Shown here piece after piece: positions 51,294-59,971 of a stretch of DNA of 64,000 nucleotides. Source of the DNA: Salinibacterium sp. ZJ450. Its GTDB lineage: Bacteria > Actinomycetota > Actinomycetes > Actinomycetales > Microbacteriaceae. The notes beneath the pieces were generated by a model. It saw only the letters and a list, made by a program, of their open reading frames with translations. It ran no database searches and was not told the origin of the DNA. Location: positions 2,790,001 through 2,854,000 of the forward strand of contig NZ_CP061771.1 in NCBI RefSeq assembly GCF_011751885.2, given 5' to 3'. The translations under genes were made by a program, and so were the position numbers. Every line of letters starts with the position of its first letter. The first letter of the stretch is position 1.

Positions 51294-52946
51294 ATGCCGA
51301 CCGTATCCGCCCACGTCGCCGTCGCCCTCTCCCACCATGTCGATCACGTCTTCGGAGTGATGGGGAACGGCAACGCCTACTTCCTCGACGCCATCGAGCG
51401 CCAGACATCCGCCTCCTTCACCGCGGTCCGGCATGAGGCCGGCGGTGTCGTTGCGGCCGACGCCTTCCATCGGGCCGGCGGCGGCCTCGCCGCAGCGACC
51501 GCCACCTACGGCGCCGGATTCACCAACACCCTCACCGCACTGGCCGAGGCCGTGCAGGCGCGCGTGCCGCTGGTGCTCGTCGTGGGCGACGAGCCGACTT
51601 CCGGGCCCCGATCGTGGGACGTCGACCAGATCGCGCTGGCCTCGGCGGTCGGCGCCCGCACTTATACGGTCGGACGAGCGGATGCCGCGGCCACCACGGT
51701 CATCGCTGTCGAGCATGCGCTGTCCTACCGGGTACCTACGGTGCTGGCGATCCCCTACGACGTGGCCGCGCTCGACGCCGGCCCGGTACCGCCGGTGCCC
51801 GAGCCGCGACTGCCCGCGCCGCTGGTCCCCACCGGGGCGTTCGCGCTGGGCGCGGTGAGCGACGCGGCGACGGCGCTGGCCGGCGCCGAGCGGCCGTTGC
51901 TGCTGGCGGGCCGCGGCGCCTGGCTGGCCGGAGCCGGCGAAGCCCTCGGCGCGCTGGCCGACGCCACCGGCGCCCTCACCTCGTCAACCGCTCTCGGGCG
52001 CGGCCTGTTCCCCGACGCGCGCTACGACCTCGGCGTCACCGGAGGGTTCGGCGCCGAGAAGGCCATGGCGCTGATCCACGAGGCCGACGTCGTCGGGGTG
52101 TTCGGTGCGTCGCTCAACCAGTTCACGATGCGGTTCGGCAGCCTGTTCGCCCCCGGCACTCGCGTCATCCAGGTCGATGTCGCCCCGACCGCGACTCACC
52201 CGCATGTCGGTGGCTACATCCGCGGCGACGCCGCCGTCGTGGCCCGTGCCCTCGTCGTAGAACTCGATAGTCTCGACGCCGAGTCCAGCGGATGGCGCGA
52301 GTCGCTTGATCTGAGTGGAATCACGGAGCTCCATCCCGGTGAGCCGCTCGCTCGGGATGGTCGCCTCGACCCGCGCTCGGCGGCGCGGCGGATCGCGGAA
52401 ATACTGCCGACCGACCGGGTCGTGGTCACCGACGGCGGCCACTTCCTCGGCTGGTCGAACATGTACTGGCCGGTCGCCTCGCCCGACCGGATGGTGATGG
52501 TCGGCACGGCATTCCAGTCGATCGGCCTCGGCTTTCCGAGCATGCCGGGAGCGGCCAGGGCCAAGCCCGACGCCACCATCGTGCTGAACACGGGCGACGG
52601 CGGCGGCCTGATGGCCCTGGCCGACCTGGAATCGGCGGTGCGGGTCGCCGGCGGACACGGGATCGCGGTGGTCTGGAACGACGCCGCCTACGGCGCTGAG
52701 GTCAACCTCTACGGGCTGAAGGGTCTCGCCGACGGCCCGATGCGCATTCCCGAGGTCGACTTCGCCGCCCTCGGGAATGCGGTCGGCGCCGAGGGCATCG
52801 TGGTGCGTCGACTCGAAGACCTCGACGCCCTCGCGGCCTGGACCGCCCGCCCAGCCGGCGAGCGCCCCTTCCTGCTACTGGATCTCCGCATCTCGGGCGA
52901 GATCATCGCGCCGTATCAGCAGGAGATTATCCGGGTGAACAGCTGA
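51294..52946 (+). CDS. Thiamine-diphosphate-dependent enzyme (acetolactate-synthase/benzoylformate-decarboxylase-like)
   Basis: A 550-residue ThDP enzyme from ATG 51294 (GAAAGG site). The catalytic Glu is in AVRHEAGGVVAADAFHR near 47-52. The ThDP/Mg motif is LNTGDGGGLMALADLES, then AVVWNDAAYGAEVN, the GDG-x26-N pattern, near 435-470. The middle domain has GVFGASLNQFTMRFGSLFAPG. Family members decarboxylate 2-oxo acids or join aldehydes. Divergent from the hpa operon, it may process a phenylpyruvate-like 2-oxo acid feeding hydroxyphenylacetate; this is inference. Confidence 0.85.
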   Translation: MPTVSAHVAVALSHHVDHVFGVMGNGNAYFLDAIERQTSASFTAVRHEAGGVVAADAFHRAGGGLAAATATYGAGFTNTLTALAEAVQARVPLVLVVGDEPTSGPRSWDVDQIALASAVGARTYTVGRADAAATTVIAVEHALSYRVPTVLAIPYDVAALDAGPVPPVPEPRLPAPLVPTGAFALGAVSDAATALAGAERPLLLAGRGAWLAGAGEALGALADATGALTSSTALGRGLFPDARYDLGVTGGFGAEKAMALIHEADVVGVFGASLNQFTMRFGSLFAPGTRVIQVDVAPTATHPHVGGYIRGDAAVVARALVVELDSLDAESSGWRESLDLSGITELHPGEPLARDGRLDPRSAARRIAEILPTDRVVVTDGGHFLGWSNMYWPVASPDRMVMVGTAFQSIGLGFPSMPGAARAKPDATIVLNTGDGGGLMALADLESAVRVAGGHGIAVVWNDAAYGAEVNLYGLKGLADGPMRIPEVDFAALGNAVGAEGIVVRRLEDLDALAAWTARPAGERPFLLLDLRISGEIIAPYQQEIIRVNS

Positions 52947-52952
52947 CCGAGG

Positions 52953-54863
52953 TCAGGCCTCGGCGAGCTCGGCGGCCGCCCCCTGCGCGGCGAGCATGTT
53001 GCCGGCGAAGAACGCCGCGAGCTCTCCGGTCGCGGTGAGCGGGAGCACGTGCGCCACGTACTGGTCGGGTCGCACCACCACCACGCATCCGGACTCCCGA
53101 TCGATGCCGCGCAGCTCGAAGATGTCCTCCTCGTCCGCCGCGTACACCTTCTCGTAGTCGATCAGCTCGAACGGGCCGACGCGGGGCAGGAAGATCTCGG
53201 GAACGCTCAGGATGTCGACGTCGACGTGCCGCTGCGGGTAGACCACCTTGACGTCGAAGACGCTGTCGATGTCGGCGCCCGCGGGCGTGTGCGCCACGAC
53301 CGGTGATTCCGGCGAGGTCGCCAGCCAGTCGGCCCAGTTCCGCAGCGCCGAATCGCCACCGGATGCCGCGGCGCCCGGGAAGGCGTACAGCCGCCAGCGC
53401 CCGTCAGCGCGGTGGTGGTGACCCAGGTGAACCGGGTTGCCGTCCGCGACGCGCACCACCGGCACCGACTTGAACCGCTTGCCGATCGGGAAGCCGGTCG
53501 CGAGCTCTTGGTGCGTCGCCTCACCGATCAGCATCGACGGCTGGTACTGCGTCATGAAGCCGGCCGGGAACTCGGCCGTGCGCACATAGAACTCCCCCAA
53601 CTCCTTCGGGCTGGCGAACTCCTCTGGCTTCTTCGCCATCATCGTCGACCACTCCCGGTCGAAGTCGATCAGGTTCTGCGCGATGACCTGCCGCTCGTCG
53701 GAGTACGTCTCCAGCAGACTCTCGGGGCTGCGCCCGGTGAGAACGTGGGCGAGTTTCCAACCGAGGTTGAAGCCGTCCTGCATCGACACGTTCATGCCTT
53801 GCCCGGCCTTCGCGCTGTGCGTGTGGCAGGCGTCACCAGTGATGAACACGTGCGGCGACCGGCCGCTCTCCGGCTGCGCGTCATCGAACTTGTCGGTCAG
53901 ACGGTGCGCAACCTCATACACGCTGTACCAGGCCACATTCTTCACGTCGAGCGTGTACGGGTGCAGGATTTGGTTGGCCTTGACGATCGCGGTCTCGACC
54001 GTCGTCTCGCGCACCTTGCCGTGGTCCTCGTGCGAAATCTCGCCGAGGTCGACGTACATGCGGAACAGGTAGCCACCTTCACGCGGGATGTGCAGGATGC
54101 TGCCGGCCTCCGACTGGATCGCACACTTGGTACGGATGTCGGGGAAGTCGGTGACGGCCAACACATCCATGACCGCCCACGCGTGGAAGGCCTGGGTGCC
54201 CGCCAGCTTGCGGCCGATCGACTCCCGCACGCCGCTGCGTGCGCCGTCGCAGCCGACCACGTACTTGGCGTGCACCTGGCGCTCTTGGCCGATGCGCTCG
54301 CCGGCGCTCTCGCGCAGCGTCACGGTGACCGGGTACTCGCCCTCATCGGCGACCTCGAGCCCGACGAAGTCGAGCCCGTAGTCCGGTACCAATCGTGTCG
54401 GGGAGTTCTTTGCCACCTCGGCGAAGTAGTCGAGCACTCTGGCCTGGTTCACGATGAGGTGCGGGAACTCGCTAATGCCCATCTCGTCGTCGATTGCCCG
54501 GTCGGTGCGCACGATTTTGGTCGGGTCCGCGGCATCCGGGCCCCAGAAGGCCATCTCGGTGATGTGGTACGCCTCGCTGATGATCCGCTCCGCAAAGCCG
54601 AACGTCTGGAAGGTCTCGACGCTGCGGGCCTGGATGCCGTCTGCCTGACCGATCTCGAGGCGACCGGGCCGCCGCTCCACGAGTCGCGTGGTGATCTCAG
54701 GGAACTGCGAGAGCTGCGCGGCGAGGATCATGCCCGCCGGGCCGGCGCCGACGATGAGCACATCGACCTCGTCGGGAACCTCCTCGGGGCGGTTCACCCC
54801 GGTTCCAGCCGCAGGACTCACTCGCGGATCGCCTGATACATAGCCGTGGTGGTGGAACTGCAT
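52953..54863 (-). CDS. Aromatic FAD monooxygenase (3-hydroxybenzoate 4-hydroxylase / phenol hydroxylase-like)
   Basis: About 636 residues from ATG 54863 (GAGGA five bases upstream). The FAD motif is VLIVGAGPAGMILAAQLS, the DG motif VVGCDGARSGVRESIG and the GD motif VFITGDACHTHSAKAGQGMN. A C-terminal thioredoxin-like domain follows (about 450-636). The length and HTHSAKAGQG match MobA and phenol 2-monooxygenases. It probably makes a catechol for ring cleavage. Divergent from an IclR regulator with two adjacent operators between. Confidence 0.88.
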   Translation of the reverse strand: MQFHHHGYVSGDPRVSPAAGTGVNRPEEVPDEVDVLIVGAGPAGMILAAQLSQFPEITTRLVERRPGRLEIGQADGIQARSVETFQTFGFAERIISEAYHITEMAFWGPDAADPTKIVRTDRAIDDEMGISEFPHLIVNQARVLDYFAEVAKNSPTRLVPDYGLDFVGLEVADEGEYPVTVTLRESAGERIGQERQVHAKYVVGCDGARSGVRESIGRKLAGTQAFHAWAVMDVLAVTDFPDIRTKCAIQSEAGSILHIPREGGYLFRMYVDLGEISHEDHGKVRETTVETAIVKANQILHPYTLDVKNVAWYSVYEVAHRLTDKFDDAQPESGRSPHVFITGDACHTHSAKAGQGMNVSMQDGFNLGWKLAHVLTGRSPESLLETYSDERQVIAQNLIDFDREWSTMMAKKPEEFASPKELGEFYVRTAEFPAGFMTQYQPSMLIGEATHQELATGFPIGKRFKSVPVVRVADGNPVHLGHHHRADGRWRLYAFPGAAASGGDSALRNWADWLATSPESPVVAHTPAGADIDSVFDVKVVYPQRHVDVDILSVPEIFLPRVGPFELIDYEKVYAADEEDIFELRGIDRESGCVVVVRPDQYVAHVLPLTATGELAAFFAGNMLAAQGAAAELAEA

Positions 54864-54916
54864 GGGATTCCTCACGTGTCTTCATTGACTTCCCCGACAT
54901 CCGTGTCGAAGAGTGT

Positions 54917-54951
54917 GTTCTAATATCGAACAACGAGTTCTACTATTGAAC
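54917..54951. promoter_or_regulatory. Two tandem IclR-type operators, GTTC-N7-GAAC
   Basis: GTTC-TAATATC-GAAC (54917-54931) and GTTC-TACTATT-GAAC (54937-54951) are two 15-bp palindromes offset by 20 bp, so they lie on the same face of the helix. They occupy the divergent region between the monooxygenase and the IclR gene. Confidence 0.75.
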
Positions 54952-54994
54952 CGATGCTAGCCGAGACGATTTCTACGCGCAATGGAGCACAGCG

Positions 54995-55030
54995 ATGACG
55001 AAGGCTGACGGCATGACGAAGGCTGATAGC
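54995..55030 (+). repeat. Tandem 18-bp duplication of the start region
   Basis: ATGACGAAGGCTGACGGC and ATGACGAAGGCTGATAGC are adjacent and differ at two bases. Both are in frame, duplicating the start codon and five further codons. Confidence 0.9.
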
Positions 55031-55726
55031 GCGACCGGTGCGTCCTCGCAGACGCTGAGCCGCGGCATCCGCGTGCTCGAGATTCTGGCCGACGCGCGTC
55101 AGCCGCTGTCGATCGACGAGATCACGACGCAACTCAGCGTGCACCGGTCGATCGCCTACCGGCTGGTCCGCACGCTCGAGGCGCACGGACTGATCGAACG
55201 CGACGCCGCGGGTCGGATCGAGCTCGGCGCGGGCCTGGCGGCACTCGCCGCCGGGGTCGCGCATGATCTGCAGGCCGAAGCGCTGCCCGAGCTCACCGCG
55301 ACGGCAAACGAACTCGGGATGACAGCGTTTCTCGCGGTGCTCGACCGCGACGAGTGCGTGACCCTGGCCAGTGTGGAACCGCGGCACGGGGTGGCCACCG
55401 TCGCCCAGCGCCCCGGCACGCGGCATCCGATCACGGTAGGAGCACCGGGCAAGGCGCTCCTGGCCCAGCTCCCGCCCGAGTCGTGGCCGGAGGGCATGAG
55501 CGCTGCCTTGGTGGAGGAGATCCGGGAGGTGGCGGTGCGGGCCTGGGCGGAGAGCCAGGACGAGGTGATCTCGAGCCTGCACTCGATCGCGGTGCCGCTC
55601 TCGCTACGCGGCAGGGCACCCGCGGCGATCGCCGTGGTGTACCTGCCCAACGGAACCTCGGCGGCATCCGTCGCCGAACGCCTCGCGAGGTCGGCTGCGA
55701 CCATTCGCGAGGCGCTCGGCGGGTGA
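54995..55726 (+). CDS. IclR-family regulator
   Basis: A 243-residue regulator. The winged helix is LSIDEITTQLSVHRSIAYRL near 28-47; the effector domain includes RHPITVGAPGKALLAQLPPE and SLHSIAVPLSLRGRAPAAIAV (IAVPLSLRGRAPA). The first twelve codons are a tandem duplication of an 18-bp unit (MTKADG/MTKADS), so the second ATG at 55013 may be the older start. It probably controls the divergent monooxygenase and the convergent transporter. Confidence 0.88.
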   Translation: MTKADGMTKADSATGASSQTLSRGIRVLEILADARQPLSIDEITTQLSVHRSIAYRLVRTLEAHGLIERDAAGRIELGAGLAALAAGVAHDLQAEALPELTATANELGMTAFLAVLDRDECVTLASVEPRHGVATVAQRPGTRHPITVGAPGKALLAQLPPESWPEGMSAALVEEIREVAVRAWAESQDEVISSLHSIAVPLSLRGRAPAAIAVVYLPNGTSAASVAERLARSAATIREALGG

Positions 55727-55743
55727 GGTCAGGCCCTCGGGGG

Positions 55744-57117
55744 TTAGACCCTCGACGCCCCGTAGATCGGGCTCTTCGCCTGCTCGGCCTCATGGTCGGG
55801 ACCGAGCGGGATGCCGCTGCGGTCACGCAGCAGCAGTGTCGCCACGAACCCGACCAGCGTCATGCCGGCCAGGTACCAGGTCACCGACCAGGTCGACCCC
55901 GTGGCCTGCACGAGAGCCGTGGCGATAGTGGGGGCGAACGCGCCACCGAGGATCGCACCGATGGCGTAGGAGATGGAGACTCCCGAGAACCGGATCGACG
56001 CCGGGAAGAGCTCTGAGTAGAGCGCCGCTTGCGGACCGTAAGTGAAACCGAGGCCGAGCGTCAGGATCGCGACGCCGGCGAACAGGCCCCCGACGGTGCC
56101 GGTGTTCACGAGCGGGAACAGCGCGATCACGCCGACCAGCTGCATGCCCCAGCCGATGAGGTAGGTGTTGCGTCGGCCGATCGCGTCTGAGATCCGCCCG
56201 GCGGCGATGGTCGACAGCAACCATACGACCGCACTGCCGGCGACCGCCCAGAGCACCGGACCGCGCTCGAGACCGATCGGGCCTTCGGGGTTGGTGGAGT
56301 AGTTCTGGATGTAGCCGCCGGTGGTCATGTAGCCGACGGCGTTGTTTCCCGCGAAGACGAGCGCGGCGATGACGACGAGCAGCGTGTGCTTGCGGAACAG
56401 CTGCACGATCGGCATCCGCGACTTGGCTTTCCGCTGCGCGAGTTCGGTAAACACGGGGCTTTCCTCCACCCGCCGGCGCACCCAGTAGCCGATCAGAATC
56501 AGCACGATGCTCAGCAGGAACGGGATGCGCCAGCCCCACTCGAGGAACGCGTCGCCGGGGGCGATCTGCGTCATGAGCGCCATGATTCCCGACGCGAGCA
56601 GCAGGCCGAGCGGAACACCGATCTGCGGGGATGCTCCGAAGATCCCCCGCTTCTTCGTGGGTGCGTGCTCGACGGCCATCAGCACCGCCCCGCCCCACTC
56701 GCCACCGGCAGAGATGCCCTGGAGGATACGCAAGAGGATCAGCAGGATGGGTGCGGCGATGCCGATCTGCGCATAGGTCGGCAGCAGCCCGATCAGGGCC
56801 GTCGCAGCACCCATGAGGATCAGGGTCATCACCAGCACGACGCGGCGGCCGTACTTGTCACCGAAGTGGCCCGCGAGGAATGCGCCCAGCGGACGGAAGA
56901 GGAAGCTCACGCCCACCGACGCGAATGAGACCAGGATGGCGGCCTGCGGCCCCAGCGGCTCAAAGAACAGCTGCCCGAACACGAGGGCGGCCGCTGACGC
57001 GTAGATGAAGAAGTCGTACCACTCCACGGTGGTGCCGATGACCGTGGCAAACACCACTCGTCGGCGGTCGCGAACGCTCGCGATCGATCCAGTCGGGGTT
57101 AACCCGGTTGCGCTCAT
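55744..57117 (-). CDS. MHS-family metabolite:proton symporter (shikimate/benzoate-type MFS)
   Basis: A 457-residue, 12-helix transporter from ATG 57117 (GAAGGAG eight bases upstream). TVEWYDFFIYASAAALVFG, AGHFGDKYGRRVVLVMTL and RILQGISAGGEWGGAVLMAVEH are the MHS signatures. It differs clearly from the two transporters near the mhp genes. Convergent with the IclR gene, it likely imports the monooxygenase substrate. Confidence 0.88.
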   Translation of the reverse strand: MSATGLTPTGSIASVRDRRRVVFATVIGTTVEWYDFFIYASAAALVFGQLFFEPLGPQAAILVSFASVGVSFLFRPLGAFLAGHFGDKYGRRVVLVMTLILMGAATALIGLLPTYAQIGIAAPILLILLRILQGISAGGEWGGAVLMAVEHAPTKKRGIFGASPQIGVPLGLLLASGIMALMTQIAPGDAFLEWGWRIPFLLSIVLILIGYWVRRRVEESPVFTELAQRKAKSRMPIVQLFRKHTLLVVIAALVFAGNNAVGYMTTGGYIQNYSTNPEGPIGLERGPVLWAVAGSAVVWLLSTIAAGRISDAIGRRNTYLIGWGMQLVGVIALFPLVNTGTVGGLFAGVAILTLGLGFTYGPQAALYSELFPASIRFSGVSISYAIGAILGGAFAPTIATALVQATGSTWSVTWYLAGMTLVGFVATLLLRDRSGIPLGPDHEAEQAKSPIYGASRV

Positions 57118-57234
57118 GGTTGGTACTCCTTCGTACGCTGACATCGTTGTCGCACGGGAGCAGAGCAGCTCCCTTGCTGACCCAGACTATATACGATTTC
57201 GAGTACGACGCAATAGAAGCGCGTGTGAGCCCGG

Positions 57235-58140
57235 TCAGACGGTGCGATCCGCGGCGTCCTCAGCGATCGGCGTGGACGCGGCGGTGTGATCAGTGGTCGC
57301 AGCCCACGCCGCCAGGAGCTGGATGCCGTCGTGAGACGCCGAACCCGGCTCCGCGGTGTAGGCGATGAGTTGCAGGCCGCGCTCCGAGGACAGCTGCATG
57401 CCTACGTAGGTCAAGTCGAGATCGCCGACCACCGGATGATGGAGCTTCTTCTGGCCGGTGCGGTGTTCCCGCACATCGTGTGACGCCCACAAGGTGCGGA
57501 AGAGCTCGCTGCGGGTCGAGAGCTCTCCGACGAGGTCGGTGAGAGCGCGGTCGTACGGCGCGCGTCCGGCCTCACTGCGCAGCAGGGCAACCGTCTGCTG
57601 CGCGGCATCCTGCCAGTCGCGATAGACAGCCTGCGCTCGCTCGTCGAGGAAGACGAAGCGGGCGAAGTTCGCGGGACGCTGCGGCTGCACGAACATCTCG
57701 GAGAACAGGGCGAAGCCCAACCGGTTTGCGGCCACAATATCGAGCCGTCCGTTTTGCACGACCACCGGCAGGCTGGACATCGCGTCGAGTGTCTGCTGCA
57801 GCGCCGGTCGCACCTGCCGCACTCGCGGCGAGCTGCGCCGCTGCGGACGGATTCCTGAGTTGGCGGCGCGAATCAGGTCATAGAGGTGCGCGTGCTCGGC
57901 TTCATCTAGTTGGAGAGCCCGACTGATTCCCTCCAGCACGTTCTCGGAAACGCCAGTGGCGTTTCCGCGCTCGAGGCGCACGTAGTACTCAACGCTCATC
58001 CCTGCGAGCAGGGCGACCTCTTCGCGGCGCAGTCCCGGTACCCGGCGTCGGCCGCCGAAGTTCGGCAGACCGGCCTGTTCCGGAGTAAGGCGAGCTCGCC
58101 GCGTGGTCAGGAATTCGCGGATGTCGGTTCGACTGTCCAT
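57235..58140 (-). CDS. XRE helix-turn-helix regulator with MmyB-like ligand domain
   Basis: A 301-residue regulator. The N-terminal HTH follows RRVPGLRREEVALLAGMSVEYYVRLERG (quoted as LRREEVALLAGMSVEYYVRL). The C-terminal MmyB-like domain has ANRLGFALFSEMF and HHPVVGDLDLTYVGMQLSSE, both typical. It is divergent from the SDR at 58265, a common pairing, and probably controls that gene in response to a fatty-acid-like ligand. Confidence 0.88.
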   Translation of the reverse strand: MDSRTDIREFLTTRRARLTPEQAGLPNFGGRRRVPGLRREEVALLAGMSVEYYVRLERGNATGVSENVLEGISRALQLDEAEHAHLYDLIRAANSGIRPQRRSSPRVRQVRPALQQTLDAMSSLPVVVQNGRLDIVAANRLGFALFSEMFVQPQRPANFARFVFLDERAQAVYRDWQDAAQQTVALLRSEAGRAPYDRALTDLVGELSTRSELFRTLWASHDVREHRTGQKKLHHPVVGDLDLTYVGMQLSSERGLQLIAYTAEPGSASHDGIQLLAAWAATTDHTAASTPIAEDAADRTV

Positions 58141-58264
58141 GCCTCGAACCTACGACAGCAGGACGCACCTGTGGGGGTCACTGGCATTACCCCTAACGAT
58201 GGTGACTCCCTCCCCTGCGCTGTCCCGGATTGACTGGAACCACCACCACGAAAGGCAGGCCTCA

Positions 58265-59113
58265 ATGGCTAGTAACAAGACATGGTTCATCACCGGCGCG
58301 GGTCGCGGCTTGGGTGTCGATATCGCGCAGGCAGCGCTCAGGGCGGGTCATTCCGTCGTGGCGACCGGACGCGACGCGGACCGGGTGCGCCAGGCTGTCG
58401 GCGACCACAACAACCTTCTCGCAGTCGCTCTCGACATCACCGACCCGAACGCGGCCACTGCCGCTGCCCAGCAGGCGATCGAGCGGTTCGGAAGAATCGA
58501 CGTCCTCGTCAATAACGCGGGCAACTTCTATGCGGGATTCTTCGAGGTCATAAGCGACAAGCAGTTCCGCACGCAGATGGAGACCAACTTCTTCGGACAG
58601 CTCAACGTCACCCGCGCCATCCTGCCGATCATGCGTCAACAGCGCGGCGGCCATGTGATCACGATCAGCTCCACCGCTGGCCTCGTCGGCCAAGAGTTTG
58701 TCGCGGCTTACTCTGCGTCCAAGTTCGCCCTCGAGGGATGGATGGAATCGCTGCGGTTTGACCTGGAGCCGTATGGCATCCGCACCACGATTGTGGAACC
58801 CGGGTTCTTCCGCACCGAGCTACTCGTCGAGGGCGCGTCCACGCTCTGGCCCGAACTGACGATCGAGGACTACGACGAGCGCACCACGGCGACCATCGCG
58901 GCGTGGTCGAGCATGAACGGCAAGCAGGGCGGCGACCCGAGGAAGCTCGCCGCCGCACTGATTACGATCGCCGGATCCGCCGAGCCGCCGCTGCGCTTCC
59001 TAGCGGGAGCCGACGCGGTGGCTACCGCCGAAGGAAAAGCCGCCGACCTGCTGGCGCAGGCCGATGCGTACCGCGAGTTGTCGTCGTCGCTCGAGCATGA
59101 CGACGCCGCATGA
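58265..59113 (+). CDS. Short-chain dehydrogenase/reductase next to XRE regulator
   Basis: A 282-residue SDR from ATG 58265 (AAAGGCAGG site). Motifs are FITGAGRGLGVDIAQAAL (8-25), VLVNNAGNFYAG near 82 and the catalytic ISSTAGLVGQEFVAAYSASK. C-terminal AEGKAADLLAQADAYRELSSS is like the group of oxidoreductases controlled by MmyB-type XRE proteins. Substrate unknown. Confidence 0.88.
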   Translation: MASNKTWFITGAGRGLGVDIAQAALRAGHSVVATGRDADRVRQAVGDHNNLLAVALDITDPNAATAAAQQAIERFGRIDVLVNNAGNFYAGFFEVISDKQFRTQMETNFFGQLNVTRAILPIMRQQRGGHVITISSTAGLVGQEFVAAYSASKFALEGWMESLRFDLEPYGIRTTIVEPGFFRTELLVEGASTLWPELTIEDYDERTTATIAAWSSMNGKQGGDPRKLAAALITIAGSAEPPLRFLAGADAVATAEGKAADLLAQADAYRELSSSLEHDDAA

Positions 59114-59132
59114 AATCCCGCCGAAACCCCGG

Positions 59133-59900
59133 CTAGCCCACCTGGCCCGCGTAGGCGTTCGCGGCGTCCGCGACATCCGTCACGTATTGCTCGCTGTGGT
59201 TGTAGGAGAAGATGGCGGCCCGCCAGCGCTCCGCACCGCTCAGGTCGCCCGAGGCGCAGAGGTAGCGGGCGGCGGCGAGCGCCGCGTCGTCGATCTGGTG
59301 CGGGTTGGTGATGCCGTCGGCATTGCCGTCGGCGCCCCAGCGCGACCAGGTGTCGGGGATGAACTGCATCGGGCCCACCGCGCGGTCCCACTCGGCGTCG
59401 CCGTCGAGCGCTCCGTTGTCGCTGTCGTTGATCACCGCAGAGGACGACCCGTCGAGTTGGATGCCGAGGATCGGCGGGGCCACCACTCCCTCGGCGTCGA
59501 TGCTCGCCCCGCCGTGGCTTCCGTGTCCCGACTCGATGCGTCCGATGCCGGCGAGCGTGTTCCAGCCGATGCGGCAGCTTGGTGCTTCGTCGGCCAGCCG
59601 CAACTGTGCGCCGGCGTAGGCGGCCAGCGCCCGGGCCGGGATGCCGGTGGCCTGCGCCACGGCGGCCAGCCAGCCCTGGTCGACCCGGATGGCGATCCCG
59701 GCCGGGGAACTCGGGGCCGCGGCATCCGGGGCCTCGATCACCGGCCCGGGCGCGAGCGACGCCGCGATCGGGGCGGTCGGATCCTGCTGCGTCTGGCGGG
59801 AGACGCGTTCGAGCGACATCAGCCAGACGATCCCGCCGACCAGCAGGGCGGCGACGAGAGCGCCGAGCAGGATGCTCTTGAACGGATCACTGCGCGCCAC
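59133..59900 (-). CDS. Membrane-anchored lytic transglycosylase
   Basis: A 255-residue protein. One N-terminal membrane helix (about 10-28) is followed by a linker and a SLT-like catalytic domain. The catalytic Glu is in LAGIGRIESGHGSHGG (near 115-130), and AVGPMQFIPDTWSRWGAD is the conserved second block. Cleaves peptidoglycan glycan strands at the cell surface. AIFSYNHSEQYVTDV near the end is typical of actinobacterial members. Confidence 0.88.
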   Translation of the reverse strand: MARSDPFKSILLGALVAALLVGGIVWLMSLERVSRQTQQDPTAPIAASLAPGPVIEAPDAAAPSSPAGIAIRVDQGWLAAVAQATGIPARALAAYAGAQLRLADEAPSCRIGWNTLAGIGRIESGHGSHGGASIDAEGVVAPPILGIQLDGSSSAVINDSDNGALDGDAEWDRAVGPMQFIPDTWSRWGADGNADGITNPHQIDDAALAAARYLCASGDLSGAERWRAAIFSYNHSEQYVTDVADAANAYAGQVG

Positions 59901-59971
59901 CCGTACACGCTACCCCGCTGATGCGACCAATCGGCGCTGTGTACAGGAGGCCCGGAGCCTAGAGTGAGGTC

